Source: Mesostigma viride (Eukaryota; Streptophyta; Mesostigmatophyceae; Mesostigmatales; Mesostigmataceae). Taken from it: a DNA stretch of 64,000 nucleotides. The DNA is taken from the NCBI GenBank assembly GCA_009746045.1, contig RPFO01000310.1, positions 4,464,817 to 4,528,816 on the forward strand, written 5' to 3'. Below are positions 32,301 through 44,799 of the stretch, piece by piece; positions within the stretch are counted from its first letter, which is position 1; the number at the start of each line of letters is the position of its first letter. A program made the position numbers and the translations under genes. The notes beneath the pieces were generated by a model, which saw only the letters and a program-made list of their open reading frames with translations, had not been told where the DNA came from and made no database searches.

Positions 32301-33204
32301 CACGCCGCTGGGCATGCGTACAGCCGGGCCGGAATTCGGTGGCAATGGTGCGCCTGTCATTGGCTCTGCACCGCTCGCCATGCCAGAAAAGCCGCATGGG
32401 GATTCCTGCCGGCTGCTCTTGGCAGCTGGCATCCCCGCATGATAGCTGGGGTGGCTGGCCGGCCGCTTGGTGCCTGGCGTGGGCAGGGACGCTGACCCGC
32501 TGAAGCAGTTCTGGGCATATGGACTCTGCAGTGCACAATGACTGGGCTGATAACACCAATTCTTGGGTAAGATTGGGGTAAGGGACCCCGGCATCCTCTT
32601 TGGGGGGGAGCTTGCAGGGGCCCTACCGTCCACAGGGGCCCATGACGTCAAACCGATGTATGAACCCTGCACAGGCATACAAGCCCCCCTGTGTTCGAGG
32701 CTGGCTGCCGACAAAGGGGAGCGCTGGCTGGGCATCATGCCTTGTTGCATGGCATTGGCAACTAGCACTGCCGACGACGGGTCGTATGGCAGTCGTGGTG
32801 GCGTGCCAGCTGGCATCTGCGGCACCAGCCGTGTCACAACCGTGTCATTAATGCTGCCACCCGATGCAGGTGTCCAGGTCTCAGTATCAACGCCGGTTGC
32901 AGCCGCCTCGTCACCGCCCTTGGTGGTCGCATCGGCTACGTTCGCAGTCGCTGCTGGTGGCAGGGTCCTTGGGGCAGGGTGTCCCTGGATCAAGCAACCA
33001 TCATCGGGGTTGATTGCCCGAGTGATATCATTAGCATCACTTGAACCTGCTGCCTGGTTGTCAGTACACGTTGACATGCGCTTCCGGGCGACAGCCTTCT
33101 GTATTTTGCGTCTCCTGGCTTTCCATAATCCGTGTACATTCTTTTTGAAGGTCTGATTGGAAGGGATATAGTCGAGCCACGGCACAGCCTTCGGTGCGGA
33201 GGGG
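29350..33204 (-). CDS. Inverted paralogue of C-terminal part of CPL-like gene
   Basis: Spliced minus-strand copy of the plus-strand exons at 40060-44366. Exons: 33204-32171, 31565-30346, 30110-29934 and 29436-29350, each bordered by AG and GT sites (GTGAGG, GTAAG, GTGAGT) at the same places as in the other copy. The product would have a basic segment (KARRRKIQKAVARKR), a Pro/Ser/Gln-rich region, a Ser-Asp run (ESDDSDDSDGSDDSGDNSD), eight ASAQV/DSAQV repeats, and a globular-looking end (APDWRFVGPACEHPLDALFG, VDFFHAVAC, QRVQILALWRCQP). No HAD phosphatase exons are present upstream; the homology stops at 33204 beside a SINE-like repeat. It may be a truncated duplicate or a gene with its own start. 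Confidence 0.55.
30887..31006 (-). repeat. 15-bp coding minisatellite, eight units
   Basis: Tandem GTGGCCAGTGCACAG / GTGGACAGTGCACAG units encode ASAQV or DSAQV. The inverted paralogue at 42250-42300 has three units, so the array has changed length since duplication. Confidence 0.85.
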
Positions 33205-33350
33205 GGGCGCCCGAGCAAGTTCTCTCACTGCTACAAATTAGTGGGCAGGCCACACGGAGCGCTCTCTCCACAGCACTCAGGGTGCCGGGGCGCAACACTG
33301 TGAGCGCAATACAACCATGCAGTACCATACTGAGTAGGCTGAAGCATAGC
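33205..33350 (-). mobile_element. SINE-like retroelement, partial copy
   Basis: Core of the family defined at 62936-63145, minus strand, missing its 3' tail. It abuts the end of the inverted-repeat arm. Confidence 0.55.
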
Positions 33351-34715
33351 TTAGGTGAGGTGGGCTCAAGACGTTGGCTAATTCGCTAGCGCCTAGCAAA
33401 TGGCTGCAATGAGCCATGCCATTACTACCTAATTCCGTCATATCTTTGCGATGTCACGGCATGAGATACGGCCATACGGGACTCGCATCAGTCCGACGTA
33501 CTGGTACATTCATTCCCGTGTTAAGTTGCGATCGCCCCCTAAAACTTGGCTCCAAAACTTAAAACGGGAACGCAACTTTACGGTAGAATTAGGCTAGCAG
33601 CCCAGCCCCTCCTCCTCTGACGGACTTCTATACCGACTATATGGCATTCGACAGCTCTCGTCAAGCCCGATCCAGCTGCAGCGTCAAAGCCGGCCAATTG
33701 CCAAAGTCCATTTTCCAGGCAAGATAAATATCCGGCGATATCCGGTATTTGCCAGGATTCGGAGCCCGGAGGGATTGGCCGGGATTTACCGGAATTTGCA
33801 GACATTGATCGGGATTCGTATTGTTTGGTCGGTATTAGTATTTATTGGCCGGTAGTCGAATGGATTTTCCGGTATTGGCTGGTATTAGGAGGGATTGGCC
33901 GGGATTCGTATTTCGTAGGGATTAGCCGCGATTGGCCGGGATTGGCCGGGATTGGCCGGGATTGGCCGTAGATGCTATGACGACACGTTGTGGGCCCATC
34001 GGACCGCTCAAAACTTCCGAAGGCCCCCCGCGGCCCCGCGAGGAGTCGTTTGCGCGAGTATAAATGCAACGAGCAGGACGACATTTGAGGTCCCACGTCC
34101 CACCTTCCCATGACACACCGCTCTCGTGACACCTCGCGCGCTGTGAAAAGTTCGCCATGATGCGCGCATGCGACGAGAAATCCTGAGCGGGCGCGTGATC
34201 ATAGAGAAGGATGAATAGATCGAGCAAAATAGAGGTTGCTTTTCGCTTTTCGGGGCATCAGGTGCACACGCTGTCATTCCAACCACGACGCATCCATACC
34301 CGGCGTGTACTTCAACAGCAGACCGGATTCTATGAACTGAATCAGACTTATGACAACAATGGGACAGCATGCAGAGACAGCTTACGTCTCTTTTGCGAAG
34401 GACCTTTCCCCTGCTGTTTGCCAGTTCTTGAATCGGCCATCAAAAACAAGGTGAAGAAATGGGGAGCAGCTGTGTTTCTTGTTCAGTTATACATCTAAGT
34501 CGGGACTGAGTGCTATGGTTGCCCGCCCCGCCCTGCCACCTCCTGTAAAAATCCAACTAATGTGCATTTCTATGCACGAGCCAAGCCAGCTTCTCGTCGT
34601 TTTAGCAACTCGGCTCGCCAGGTCACGAGGATTGGGGACTGCAGGTGGTCAGCTTACTCCTGGGAGTCTCGTGACACCTTCACGTCACCTAGCATGATCG
34701 GTTGTTTGTTGATGA
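33351..34715. other. Non-coding with degenerate GGCCGGGATT repeat
   Basis: 33720-33970 is a run of degenerate GGATTGGCCGGGATT-like units. No gene is recognised before the phosphatase exons. Confidence 0.5.
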
Positions 34716-34928
34716 ATGCCTCTTACTCCGGCTTTCGCCATAACACCCGGACCCGTGGCTCGGTGGCTGGAAATTTGCATTTCTCAACTGAGTTGCTCGC
34801 CGTATGTACTCTCTAAAACCTTTCTGAGAAACACCTGTCTGCGCGCTCGCCATGGGCTGGCTGGATTATTGTCGTTTTACCATCAAGTAAGTCCCTGACA
34901 TCGTTGCTATCACGCTGGATTTGCCGCC

Positions 34929-37900
34929 ATGCGTTGCCGCCAGGTCCTTTCGATGCTTCACAAGGACGGAAGCACGATATATCTCGTGCCCGACCGTTCA
35001 GTCGCCTTCCAGTACGACTGCTACCTTCTCCATCCAACAGCGCTCCTGCTTGACTTGGACCAGACGTTGCTGTCTGGGGACACCCTGGAAGATCTCCAGC
35101 ACAAGAAGCGCAAAGGCGGGCCATGGGATCCCATCTCGCTGGAGCGGGACATGCGCGCCCTTGAGGAGTTTGCCGACAAGCAGCGCGTGTCGCCATGCGG
35201 CAACGGCACGCACGTGCAGGCATGCACGCAGCACGCACGGCCCTTGCCCGATGCAACCCAAGTCCGTCACCCCCCGTTCACCAAGTCTGCTGACGGCGAC
35301 TTCCACCTGATCAGGATCGATCCCAAAGTGAGTTTGGTGAGCTGCATTTGTGCGTGTGTTTGCATTGTGGTGGCGTCCTGCGCTAACGCCATGACCAGCT
35401 TCTAACCAATCAGCATCATGTCAGCACGGAAAGGGCGCCATCTACCTTCCTTTTCACTGCACGCCCTACCGCAGTACCTTACTCAGGTGCTGGTGCATTG
35501 CCCGCTATCCCCCCTGAATCGCACCAGCTAGGGATACTCGCGTGATACTTGCATATGCCTTGGTGCCCTATTCCCCTATGCACCAGCTAGGGATACTCGC
35601 GTGATACTTGCATATGCCTTGGTGCCCTATTCCCCTATGCACCAGCTAGGGATACTCGCGTGATACTTGCATATGCCTTGGTGCCCTATTCCCCCATGCA
35701 CCAGCTAGGGATACTCGCGTGATACTTGCATATGCCTTGGTGCCCTATTCCCCTATGCACCAGCTAGGGATACTCGCGTGATACTTGCATATGCCTTGGT
35801 GCCCTATTCCCCCATGCACCAGCTAGGGATACTCGCGTGATACTTGCATATGCCTTGGTGCCCTATTCCCCTATGCACCACGATGATTCCACTGTGATAC
35901 TGGCTTCATCATTCATGATTTCATTATTCATTTTCACTGGTTCTATGCCACACTACCCGCGCGGTTGCCTCCCAAAGGCTCGCCTGCCTGCACGCCACGC
36001 CTGCTTGCAACCGCACAGTGTCAGGAGCACCGTTGTCCTTGGTCGCCGTTCTTTCAAACAGCACTCGTGGGTATAGCGGGAAGAAATGCCACGCTTGCCT
36101 GGTGAGCAGGTTCCAGCACGTGGTGAGAAGGTGCACCCTGATGTGGATGCCCGTCAGGGTGTTGTTGTCAGGTGCGGTAAAGACTCGCTTCACAAGGGTA
36201 TTGTTCATTCTGGGCATGGCACCGGACACCATGCAATCATGGATCTGCCAATGCGTGCTGAAACTAGAGTGACATCACTTTGTTGTGTCTTCAGTGGTGC
36301 ATGGTGGTGGCCTGCCCGTTACGACCATCATCTCTCTCGCGCGTGTGTCGTTCTCTCCCGAGTGTTGCTGTTACGTCCGGACAGGTTAGAGCTTCCTCGC
36401 CCATACGCTGTGCACTGTTTTTAAGACGATTGACCCGCCCCCCCCCCCCCCCCCCCCTTTCCTGCCTGATGCTCCCGCGCGCCCCCTGCTGGCCTTTTGT
36501 GTGGAGCAGGACGGCCATGCGCCACAGGACGTGATTGTGTACTTGCGTCCGGGGCTGCGGGAGCTGCTCATCCCCTACCTGCTTGCCAACAAGGCCAGGT
36601 TTGAGGTCGCCGTGTGCACCGCAGCACGCCCCGACTACGCACGCGCCGTGTGGGCCCTGATTGATCCCGACTGCCAGCTCATCCCGGCCGATGAGCTGTC
36701 GTCCAAGCTGGTCTCTGTTTGGAGACCCCCCCAGAAGGATCAGCAACAAGGAGGCAAGTGTACTTTGGGCGGTGTTGTTTGTGCCTGCTGCACGCACACG
36801 GATCCGGGGGCGGTAGCAGCGTGGCCGCGGGTGGGGAGTTGTGCGTATCCTGCGTGCATGCGTGGACAAGGGTGGGTGTCTTAAAGCTTGTGTAGCGACA
36901 TGACACATGGAGCAAGAGCACGCTTGCACGAGGAGGGAACATGCGGGGCTGTAATCCTGCATGCGGCCATCGGCCAGCGTCAACGAATCCATTCTCAAGC
37001 ATTGCCATGAATGCTTTCTGTCTTTCTTGAATGGATCTCATCCCTATCTTTTTTTTGGGGGGGGGAAGGGCCGAAGGAGGGGGGGGGGGGCTGTCTTGAT
37101 GTTTTTCACCCCGCATGCATACATCTAACTACCCATGCTTCCCATGTGTTCTTGCCGTGATCGACAGGATTGGCAATACGTCATGTTTGGTTTGAAAGCA
37201 CGGCATGCTGTCGGATGCACTGGATGCCTAGGTTTTTTATTCTTAGTCTAGCACACGCCTGGGTGTGGGCTAGGGGGCCTGTCAGAAAGCTTGTGCAACT
37301 GCGCAGGTCTCCAAGAATAAGGAAGCTAATGTGTGCTGATCACTAGCATGGTTGGCTCTGCTCTCTCCCCCTTTTCCCCGGCCACCCCTGGTCATCTCAG
37401 GGTGCGCAGGGAGGGCAGTGTGCAAAAGCTTTGCGCGCTTGGTGTCATCGTCCGTGTTCGACCCGGGCATGAAGGCCATCATGATGGACGACAACCCAGA
37501 CGTGTGGGCAGAGGAGATGGACAGCTCTCTGGTGCGCGTCGCAGCGTACCAGCCTCACAAGGTCGACCGCGCCACCGTGAAGGAGGTACGGCGCATGTGT
37601 ATTGGTGGTAAGATGTCGGCCACCCTCCCCTCCTCACTGACTCCTCACAGTGTCCAACTACACAGGGCTATGGGGTTTCCGATATGCCTACAGCTGTGTG
37701 TTTGTCATTGGCGGTAGCCTGTAGCCAACTCGGGCATGCTTTTGGTTTCGGTGCCCGCTTGTGCAGCCAACATGATTGGGGTTTTCCTGCATACCCTCTT
37801 TTTTTTCGTTTCTGTAACTTGCAAGCCAATGAGCGTGTCGCTGGTGAACCATTTGCCACCTGCCTGCGTGTGCATATGCCAGGATACACTGACTCATGAG

Positions 37901-38389
37901 TGCGTTCCTTCCGCTGCTCTCACATCCACCCACCCTTGGGTGGCATCACATTTCATGGACAACCCAGCACGCGATGCACCTGTCGGTGCACCTATGCCCC
38001 TGTGTGTGACATTCATGATTCAGCTCAGAAGTTCCATCTGACCTGGGTGTCCTGGATGCCATGCATTTCCCAACATTTTGTTTCTCAGATTAGCGGCATG
38101 TTGACTTGTGAGTAGAACAAACCGCAGGGCTTGGGGCATCCACGCAGCTGCAAGGATCACAGCTCATGTGGTCATTGGCACCCATGAGCATTACTGCAAT
38201 GCGTGGATGACAGCTGCCGCGTGCACCTGCCCTTCAGCCTTTGCCTACCATCCCAGCTGGATTTCCTGGCATGGCACTGACTGGTGTTCTACCTGCCTGG
38301 CATGTGGGTTGACACGGTGGGCTGTGCAGGAAGGAAGAATAGAGACCATCCTCGAGGACCTGGCCGCAAAGTATGACGAGTACGTGAAG
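34929..38389 (+). CDS. CPL/FCP1-like HAD phosphatase module
   Basis: This resembles plant C-terminal-domain phosphatase-like proteins (CPL1/2, FCP1 superfamily), which dephosphorylate Ser/Thr in the RNA polymerase II tail in the nucleus. Proposed exons: 34929-35327, 36510-36753, 37410-37585 and 38330-38389. The catalytic DxDxT motif is in ALLLDLDQTLLSGDTLEDL. VIVYLRPGLRELL and RFEVAVCTAARPDYARAVW follow in exon 2, and the Mg-binding MMDDNPDVWAEE in exon 3. Splice phases agree across each junction; the second donor is GAG|GCAAGT, a GC-AG intron. The start ATG at 34929 has a GCCGCC context. An alternative first exon 34716-34887 joining at 34945 is also in phase. CPL double-stranded-RNA-binding domains are not seen. 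Confidence 0.75.
35522..35875. repeat. Intronic minisatellite, 59-bp unit, six copies
   Basis: Six units starting CACCAGCTAGGGATACTCG in the first intron of the phosphatase gene. They differ mainly by a C/T in the CCCCTATG/CCCCCATG end. Confidence 0.95.
36436..36458. repeat. Poly-C run
   Basis: A run of C shortly upstream of the exon 2 acceptor, followed by CTTTCC. Confidence 0.85.
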
Positions 38390-38518
38390 GTTGACCTTGT
38401 TGTGGTGTGATTGGAGCACTAAGGTGGGTGTTGGTGGATGGATCGACAGGCCCCATGTTTAGTCTCCTTCTGTCTGCAAGGGTTGTACAGGCTAACAACC
38501 CTTGACATGGTCATGCAG

Positions 38519-38997
38519 CATAGCGACCCTGGCATGCCACTTGAGGACAGCAGTGCTCAGGTCCAGTTCCCACCTCTCAGACTCTGTTACGTAAGTCCGA
38601 GGTCCACTTTCGTAATCGTGGAGCCATCCATGCAGGAATGTGGCGCAGGCCAGTAGATACGTATGTCTGTGCCTTTAGCCCACAGTGCTATGCAATGCAG
38701 AGCCCAACATGGCTGTAATGATGGATACTGTAGACAATTGTGTGTGTTTGTTTCCTAATACACACGGGCCACAAACAGCAATACTGGAGTAGTATTCGTT
38801 AACAACTAAGGTTTCTATAGTAAATGTTGTCACGTGTGGGTCAAGTCCAACGCTGCAAAGAATCAACAGGATGCCATAACCTGCCAGCTGTAACAGGTCC
38901 TGCCCCGTCCATGGTGCTCCCCTGTCCCAACCCCCCCGCCAAGCCCCCCCCCCCATCCCCCCCCTCTCTCTCCCTCTCCTCTCTCTCTCCCTGTCTC

Positions 38998-39070
<73 letters not shown>

Positions 39071-42000
39071 CACGCACACACACAATCTTGTCCCTGGCCA
39101 CCCCTCGATGCATGACGTTTCGCCACGACGTTGCCACACAGAGTCATGAAGCAACTGCTGCAAGCCGCGCTTGGTCCGCCAGTCAACCATGCCGTGAAAG
39201 CAGCCACCCCAGCCAACCATGTGCAACCAGCCATTCCGTCGGTGAGTGGCAGGGCTGGTGCAGGATGCTCGGTATCCGTTTACTCGTAGAGGAACAGCCC
39301 ACAGGGTGCATGGCGCACAGTTGGGTGCGTCATGGTCCCAGGGCATGGTATGTCAGCGCACAAGGTGGGGGCATGTGGTAGGTATAGTGACTGGGTTTTA
39401 GTGACCACCACCCCTGCCACTGTGTGGGGTCAGGCCGTGGAGGTATGGGGGGAGGACAGGCAGGGCCTGCATTTAACGCATGGCTGCAGCTCGGTGTGAC
39501 CGTGCTCAGGTAATTTTCAGGTAGAAATGTGAACGAAATGCTCTAAGGTGGATGTGGGTTCATGTGGTGTGCGTGCTTCTTTCAAGAATATAAAGTTATA
39601 GTGCTGTAGGGCAGCTACTGTCAAGGTTTTGAGTAGTTTCCCGTCACCGTCACCGCCACCCCACACCAGGGATGGGAATTCATGCGATGCCTGCGGGTGT
39701 TACCACCCTGAGGGACCTCCACTCCCAGCAGGGGGTGGCGTGGGTCCTCCAGGGTTTTTATTTGCTCAAGCATCCCACTAGTCAGCAGGCATACGTGCAG
39801 CAGCCATGGCGAGGGTTTACTCATTACCTGCAATAGGTTCCACGGTTTGTCGCTCATTGTTCACCATGCAAATCGCTCGTGCAGGAATCTTCTAAGTCAA
39901 CGGCTCAGCTGCAGAATGCCGTAGCCAGCTTCGCGGCGGCGCTCAGCGAGACTTTTCCCAGTCCCATCAAAGCCACCCCTGCAGCAAGACTGCCCGGTGA
40001 AGGGAGCCCGCCTGGTGGCAGTGACCAGCCTGCACAGGTGGCTGCGGGAAAGAAGCTAGTGCCCCCATCCGCACCGAAGGCTGTCCCGTGCCTCGACTAT
40101 ATCCCTTCCAATCAGACCTTCAAAAAGAATTTACACAGATTACTGAGAGCCAGGAGACGCAAAAGACAGAAGGCTCTCTCCCAGAAGCTCATGTCAACGT
40201 GTACTGACAACCAGGCAGCAGGTTCAAGTGATGCTAATGATATCACTCGGGCAATCAACCCCGATGATGGTTGCTTGATCCAGGGACACCCTGCCCCAAG
40301 GACCCTGCCATCAGCAGCGACTGCGAACGTAGCCGATGCGACCACCAAGGGCGGTGACGAGGCGACTGCAACCGGCGTTGATTCTGAGACCTGGACACCT
40401 CCATCGGGTGGCAGCATTAATGATACGGTTGTGACACGGGTGGTGCCGCAGACGCCAGCCGGCACGCCACCACGACTGCCATGCGACCCGTCGTCGGCAG
40501 TGCTAGTTGCCAATGCCATGCAACAAGGCATGATGCCCAGCCAGCGCTCCCCTTTGTTGGTAGCCAGCCTCGAACACAGGGGGCCCTGTATGCCTGTGCA
40601 GGGTTCATACATCGGTTTGACGTCATTGGCCCCTTTGGACAATAGGGCCCCAGTAAGCTCCCCACCCAAGAGGATGCCGGGGTCCTTCTTACCCAAGAAT
40701 GGGTGTTATCAGCCCAGTCATTGTGCACTGCAGAGTCCATATGCCCAGAACTGCTTCAGCGGGTCAGCGTCCCTGCCCACGCCAGGCACCAAGCGGCCGG
40801 CCAGCCACCCCAGCTATCATGCGGGGATGCCAGCAGCCAAGAGCAGCCGACAGGAATCACCATGCAGCTTGTCTGGCATGGCGAGCGGTGCAGAGCCAAT
40901 GACAGGACCACCATTGCCACCGAATTCCACCCCGGCTGTACGCATGCCCAGCGGCGTGGCAGGCGTGGGGGGTGCGGTTGCGTCGGTTAGCCTAAGGGAT
41001 GAGCAGCCCCCAGAGACGGCAGCCGTGGCATCGCAGGAGCAGCAGCTCGGCACGTGTGCAGGGGGAACCCGTGGGGGCGAGACCGCAGGTGAGGGAGCAT
41101 GCTGTGGGTTGTCTAGCTTGCTGCTTTCTTCTTGCTGTGCATACCTCTGCGGGGATGCCTGCTCTGAAGCTGTTTTCGCTTACCCATGCCCAGCCAAAAC
41201 CATGTATTTGCAAGGGATTTTGTGACAATGTGCAATAAATGCCGCATGCAATAAAGAGATGGCAAAAGTCAAATTATGCAAAGTGATGGCAAAGTTCAAA
41301 CTATCTTTATGGTTGCAGTTTGCATCCCTGGCTGCATGGGAGTGCCAGGCCATCTAGGTGTCATGTTCTTCCTTCGTCGTTTGTCGCAAGTAAAGGCACA
41401 TTCACCGCGTTGCTGGCCTCAGATGCAGATGGGTGGGAGTGCAGTTTCTGGAATCTTTTTGTTGTTGAAAGAATCATTATGACGGCATGCCGGCTGTGGC
41501 AAGTTTCTCCACCCCCCCTCCCCCCCTCCCCTTTTTTCTTTTTTTTGCCTTCAGTTGCTCACCTCCCAACGCACCTGTAGCAGACTAGCCAAAGCACGTC
41601 ACCATGGCATGCATACACTCGCCATTTCCTCACATGCTTGCCATTCCTTTTCTTTCGTGGTTTGAATGCATCTGTCCTTTGATGGTGGCAGGCAATGGCC
41701 GAATGAATGTTGGCATGGACTGGAGACTGCAGGATGGTGATGATGGCGCTGATGGTGGTGATTGTGTAACAGACGTCAAGGTCATTAACGTAGCCAACGA
41801 TGTCAGCGATGTCAGCGATGAGAGCGATGACAGTGACGACAGTGATGGCAGCGATGACAGTGGCGACAACAGTGACACCGATGAGGATGCAGCGCGAACT
41901 CCTGGCGGCAGTAAGGGCGACGCACCTGCGCTGCTGGACCAAGATATGCCCCATGAAGAGGGCCTGCGAGCCACCCAGCCACCATGTGCTGATGATGACG

Positions 42001-44366
42001 AGGACATGCCCATCGATATCGAGGGGGGGGCATCCCCAGACAGGCCATGGTGCGATTGGGCCACCGACCCCATGGACTTGTGTGCAGTCCCTTCCCCTCC
42101 CCGACCGTCCTCCCTGTCGTTGCCAAAGCCAGTTCAGGAGACGCTGACGCAATCTGACGTGTCAACCGCCCTTGCCCCCGCGCCCGGTTTCTCATCACCA
42201 CTTGAAGAGAGGGCCAGCAGGGGCGGGGCCAAGCTGGGGGCCATGGTGCGGGTGGCCAGTGCACAGGTGGCCAGTGCACAGGTGGACAGTGCACAGGTGG
42301 ACAGGGATCCCAACCAGGCCGACAGCCAGCCCAGGGACGACATGGTTGCGGAGGGAGACATGGGCGTGCCAGGTGTGGCGCAGCTTGTTTGCCATGGATT
42401 GCCACAAGCACAGCAACGTGGAAAAGAGCATGTTATGGACGCGAAGGTTGAGATGCTGGCAGGACGAGGGGAGGTGCTTCCAGAGTGCGCTGAGACGCTT
42501 CCAGAGGGGGCGCCCGCCTCTGCCCCCCCTGCTGTATGTACGCTTGAGTTACCAAGTTTATTGAAAAATGAAACGCTAACCAGTGTGCCGGGTGCTCCAG
42601 ATTGGAGGTTTGTGGGCCCAGCCTGTGAGCACCCCTTGGATGCCCTGTTTGGCGAGGACCGCGGTGTATACACGGCAGATCGGGGCAATGAGGATGTGGC
42701 TGATTTTCTCTATGAGACAAGGGACAGCAAGGCCTGGGAACCGCACCGCCGTGCGCCGGGTGGCGTGGTGGACTTCTTCCACGCCGTGGCGTGCGCCAAC
42801 ACGGGGGCCATCTTTGGCGTGGGAGACAAGATCCAGGTATGTGTGCGATGGCCTGCCCCCATGAGGCCCCGGTGGGTTGTGCACATTGCATGCTGCTGCT
42901 ATATAATTGCTAGCTACTTACAATTTTCGTCCCTTCCCTTTCCCTTTCCCCTTTCCCCTTTCCCTTTCCCCTTTCTCCTTTCTCTTTCTCTTTTCCCGTT
43001 AACTGCATACACAAAAGTACTTGTCTAGGTTGAGCACCCAGTGATTGGTTACTAGGACATATCCTTCAGGGAAATGCCACAGTGTATATTCTTCCATCCA
43101 TGAGCTCAGCGAGAATGAAATCTTTCAGTTCGAACCTGTGCTGCTTCTCTTATACAGTCATACTAGAAGTAGTTTGTATGACATTCTTCTGTCCACGTGT
43201 GTTTAATTGGTTGGACGGATCGTGCTGCCAAATTGCTGCCGGCTCCTTCCCAGGTGGCGCCCAACCAGCGCGTGCAGATTCTGGCCTTGTGGCGCTGCCA
43301 ACCGTCCAACGACGATGCAAGTAGTGGGATGATTTCATGGCAGCTTGGCGATGGCGCTGATGAGGGGGAGACCAGCTGCGCCCGCCCTGTGGAGTGCCCC
43401 TACCCTCCCATTCAGGAAGACATTCCAGTGAGTGAATGAAGGCATGATGGATTGAGGTCCCTAGGGTGCGTGGCTCATGCTAGGAATGGCCTTGTTTGCA
43501 TGGGATCATGCACTGCACGTCGTAGGTTGGGTATGTGGCTCTAAGAATGCATGGCCTTATAAGGTATGCATGCGGGAATGATGCGCAGGTATGGCTCATG
43601 GGTGCACAGTTAAGGCGCTGGGCATCACATCCGAGTCAACCTTCTATTTATGGGTAATGTGTTGGGTCAGTTAAGGCGCTGGGCATTACATCCGAGTCAA
43701 CCTTCTATTTATGGGTAATGTGTTGGGTCAGTTAAGGCGCTGGGCATTACATCCGAGTCAACCTTCTATCTATGGGTAATGTGTTGGGTCAGTTAAGGCG
43801 CTGGGCATTACATCCGAATCAACCTTCTATCTATGGGTAATGTGTTGGGTCTAGGGGATAGGTTTGATCGATGACAACCTTTCAAATCAAAGTTGAAGGC
43901 TAGACTGGTACACATGCCTTAAAGAAAATCCATAGATTTTTCCCAAAACTTGATGGTATGCGAAATTGCATGGTCCGCATTTATAAATGGACTTGTGCTT
44001 TAGCTCATGGCACTTGGGGCTGTTCATGGCATGCACGGGTACTTGCACCTACTGCCTTGCTGTCTTGGACCTTGAAGGAATAGATCAACTACGTTCTTAT
44101 GGCGGACTATCTTAATTATGGGCACTGATGTGTGGATTGCCTTGTGTGAATGTCTTTATGTTCGGAACACAAACTCCCCTGCGCACATGCAGATCGGCTC
44201 CATTATCCGGCACGCCCATTCGACCGTGAGCCGGCTGCCCCCTGTCCCTGACAAGGAGGAGCAAGCAACCCCTTCAATCTCTAACGTCCGCCATTTGCAG
44301 GATGATGTCATTATTGTCAACAGCAAGAGCGTGCGGCCAAAGATTGTCATAGTAATTGATTATTAG
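38519..44366 (+). CDS. Downstream exons of CPL-like gene (acidic repeat region)
   Basis: Likely the 3' part of the phosphatase gene, though a separate gene is possible. Weakly supported exons are 38519-38560 and 39142-39241. Well supported exons are 39887-41088, 41691-42836, 43254-43427 and 44193-44366, with canonical borders (GCAG|GTGAGG, CCAG|GTATGT, CCCAG|GTGGCG). The region starts with a helical segment, then a basic patch (LRARRRKRQKALSQK), a long Pro/Ser/Met-rich stretch, a Ser-Asp run (ESDDSDDSDGSDDSGDNSD), three SAQV repeats, and a compact end (WRFVGPACEHPLDALFG, QRVQILALWRCQPS). The last residues are IVIVIDY. I recognise no known domain in this part. The exons from 40060 on have an inverted paralogue at 29350-33204. 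Confidence 0.6.
38986..39080. repeat. (CT)n(CA)n compound microsatellite
   Basis: A CT run followed by a CA run in a putative intron. Confidence 0.95.
42252..42302 (+). repeat. 15-bp coding minisatellite, three units
   Basis: Short version of the array at 30887-31006, in frame, encoding ASAQV-ASAQV-DSAQV. Confidence 0.85.
43609..43852. repeat. 61-bp tandem repeat, four copies
   Basis: Units starting GTTAAGGCGCTGGGCAT lie in the intron between the exons ending 43427 and starting 44193. This array is absent from the inverted paralogue. Confidence 0.95.
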
Positions 44367-44495
44367 AGATGCGATGATGAACCCTGACATAAAAGATGGT
44401 CATAGTAATTGATTATTAGAGATGCGATGATGAACCCTGACATAAAAGATGGTCATAGTAATTGATTAGAGATGCGATGATGAACCCTGACATAC
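44347..44495. repeat. 52-bp tandem repeat covering the gene's stop codon
   Basis: About two and a half copies of GTCATAGTAATTGATTATTAG... ; the first copy includes the last five codons and the TAG stop of the gene. Confidence 0.9.
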
Positions 44496-44799
44496 CTGCC
44501 ATCGACCAAGTGCTCACTTTGCCAACCGTGCGTTTGCCAAAGAGGAGTTGCACATGGATATAAGCTGCCACCGTTCGATCTCTGGGAAGTGGGATAAACC
44601 TCTTATTGAGTAAGTACTGCTATCGGCCAGGAAATTGCGGATTGACCTTAAGCTGCTCGTACAATCCAGGCCTAACTGGGCACCTGGCTGCCACAGATAT
44701 CATGGTAGACACATGCACGTACCGGCAGATAGACTAGCAGGCACCAAGCCCGGGCAGCCTTTGTCCTCGATCACATGGCCAGCGATCTCCCCTGCGGCC

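Noticed and set aside
34059-34065. TATAAAT as a promoter of the phosphatase gene
   Set aside because: It is about 870 bp from the chosen start and nothing else supports it.
36291-36998. 235-codon minus-strand frame
   Set aside because: It covers the phosphatase exon and intron in antisense, has no motif, and depends on a poly-C tract.
38675-39381. Frames rich in Arg-Glu or Ser-Leu across the CT/CA microsatellite
   Set aside because: They arise from simple repeats.
43609-43852. CRISPR array suggested by evenly spaced repeats (also 35522-35875, 49685-49940, 50060-50325)
   Set aside because: The units are head-to-tail without unique spacers and the context is eukaryotic; these are minisatellites.
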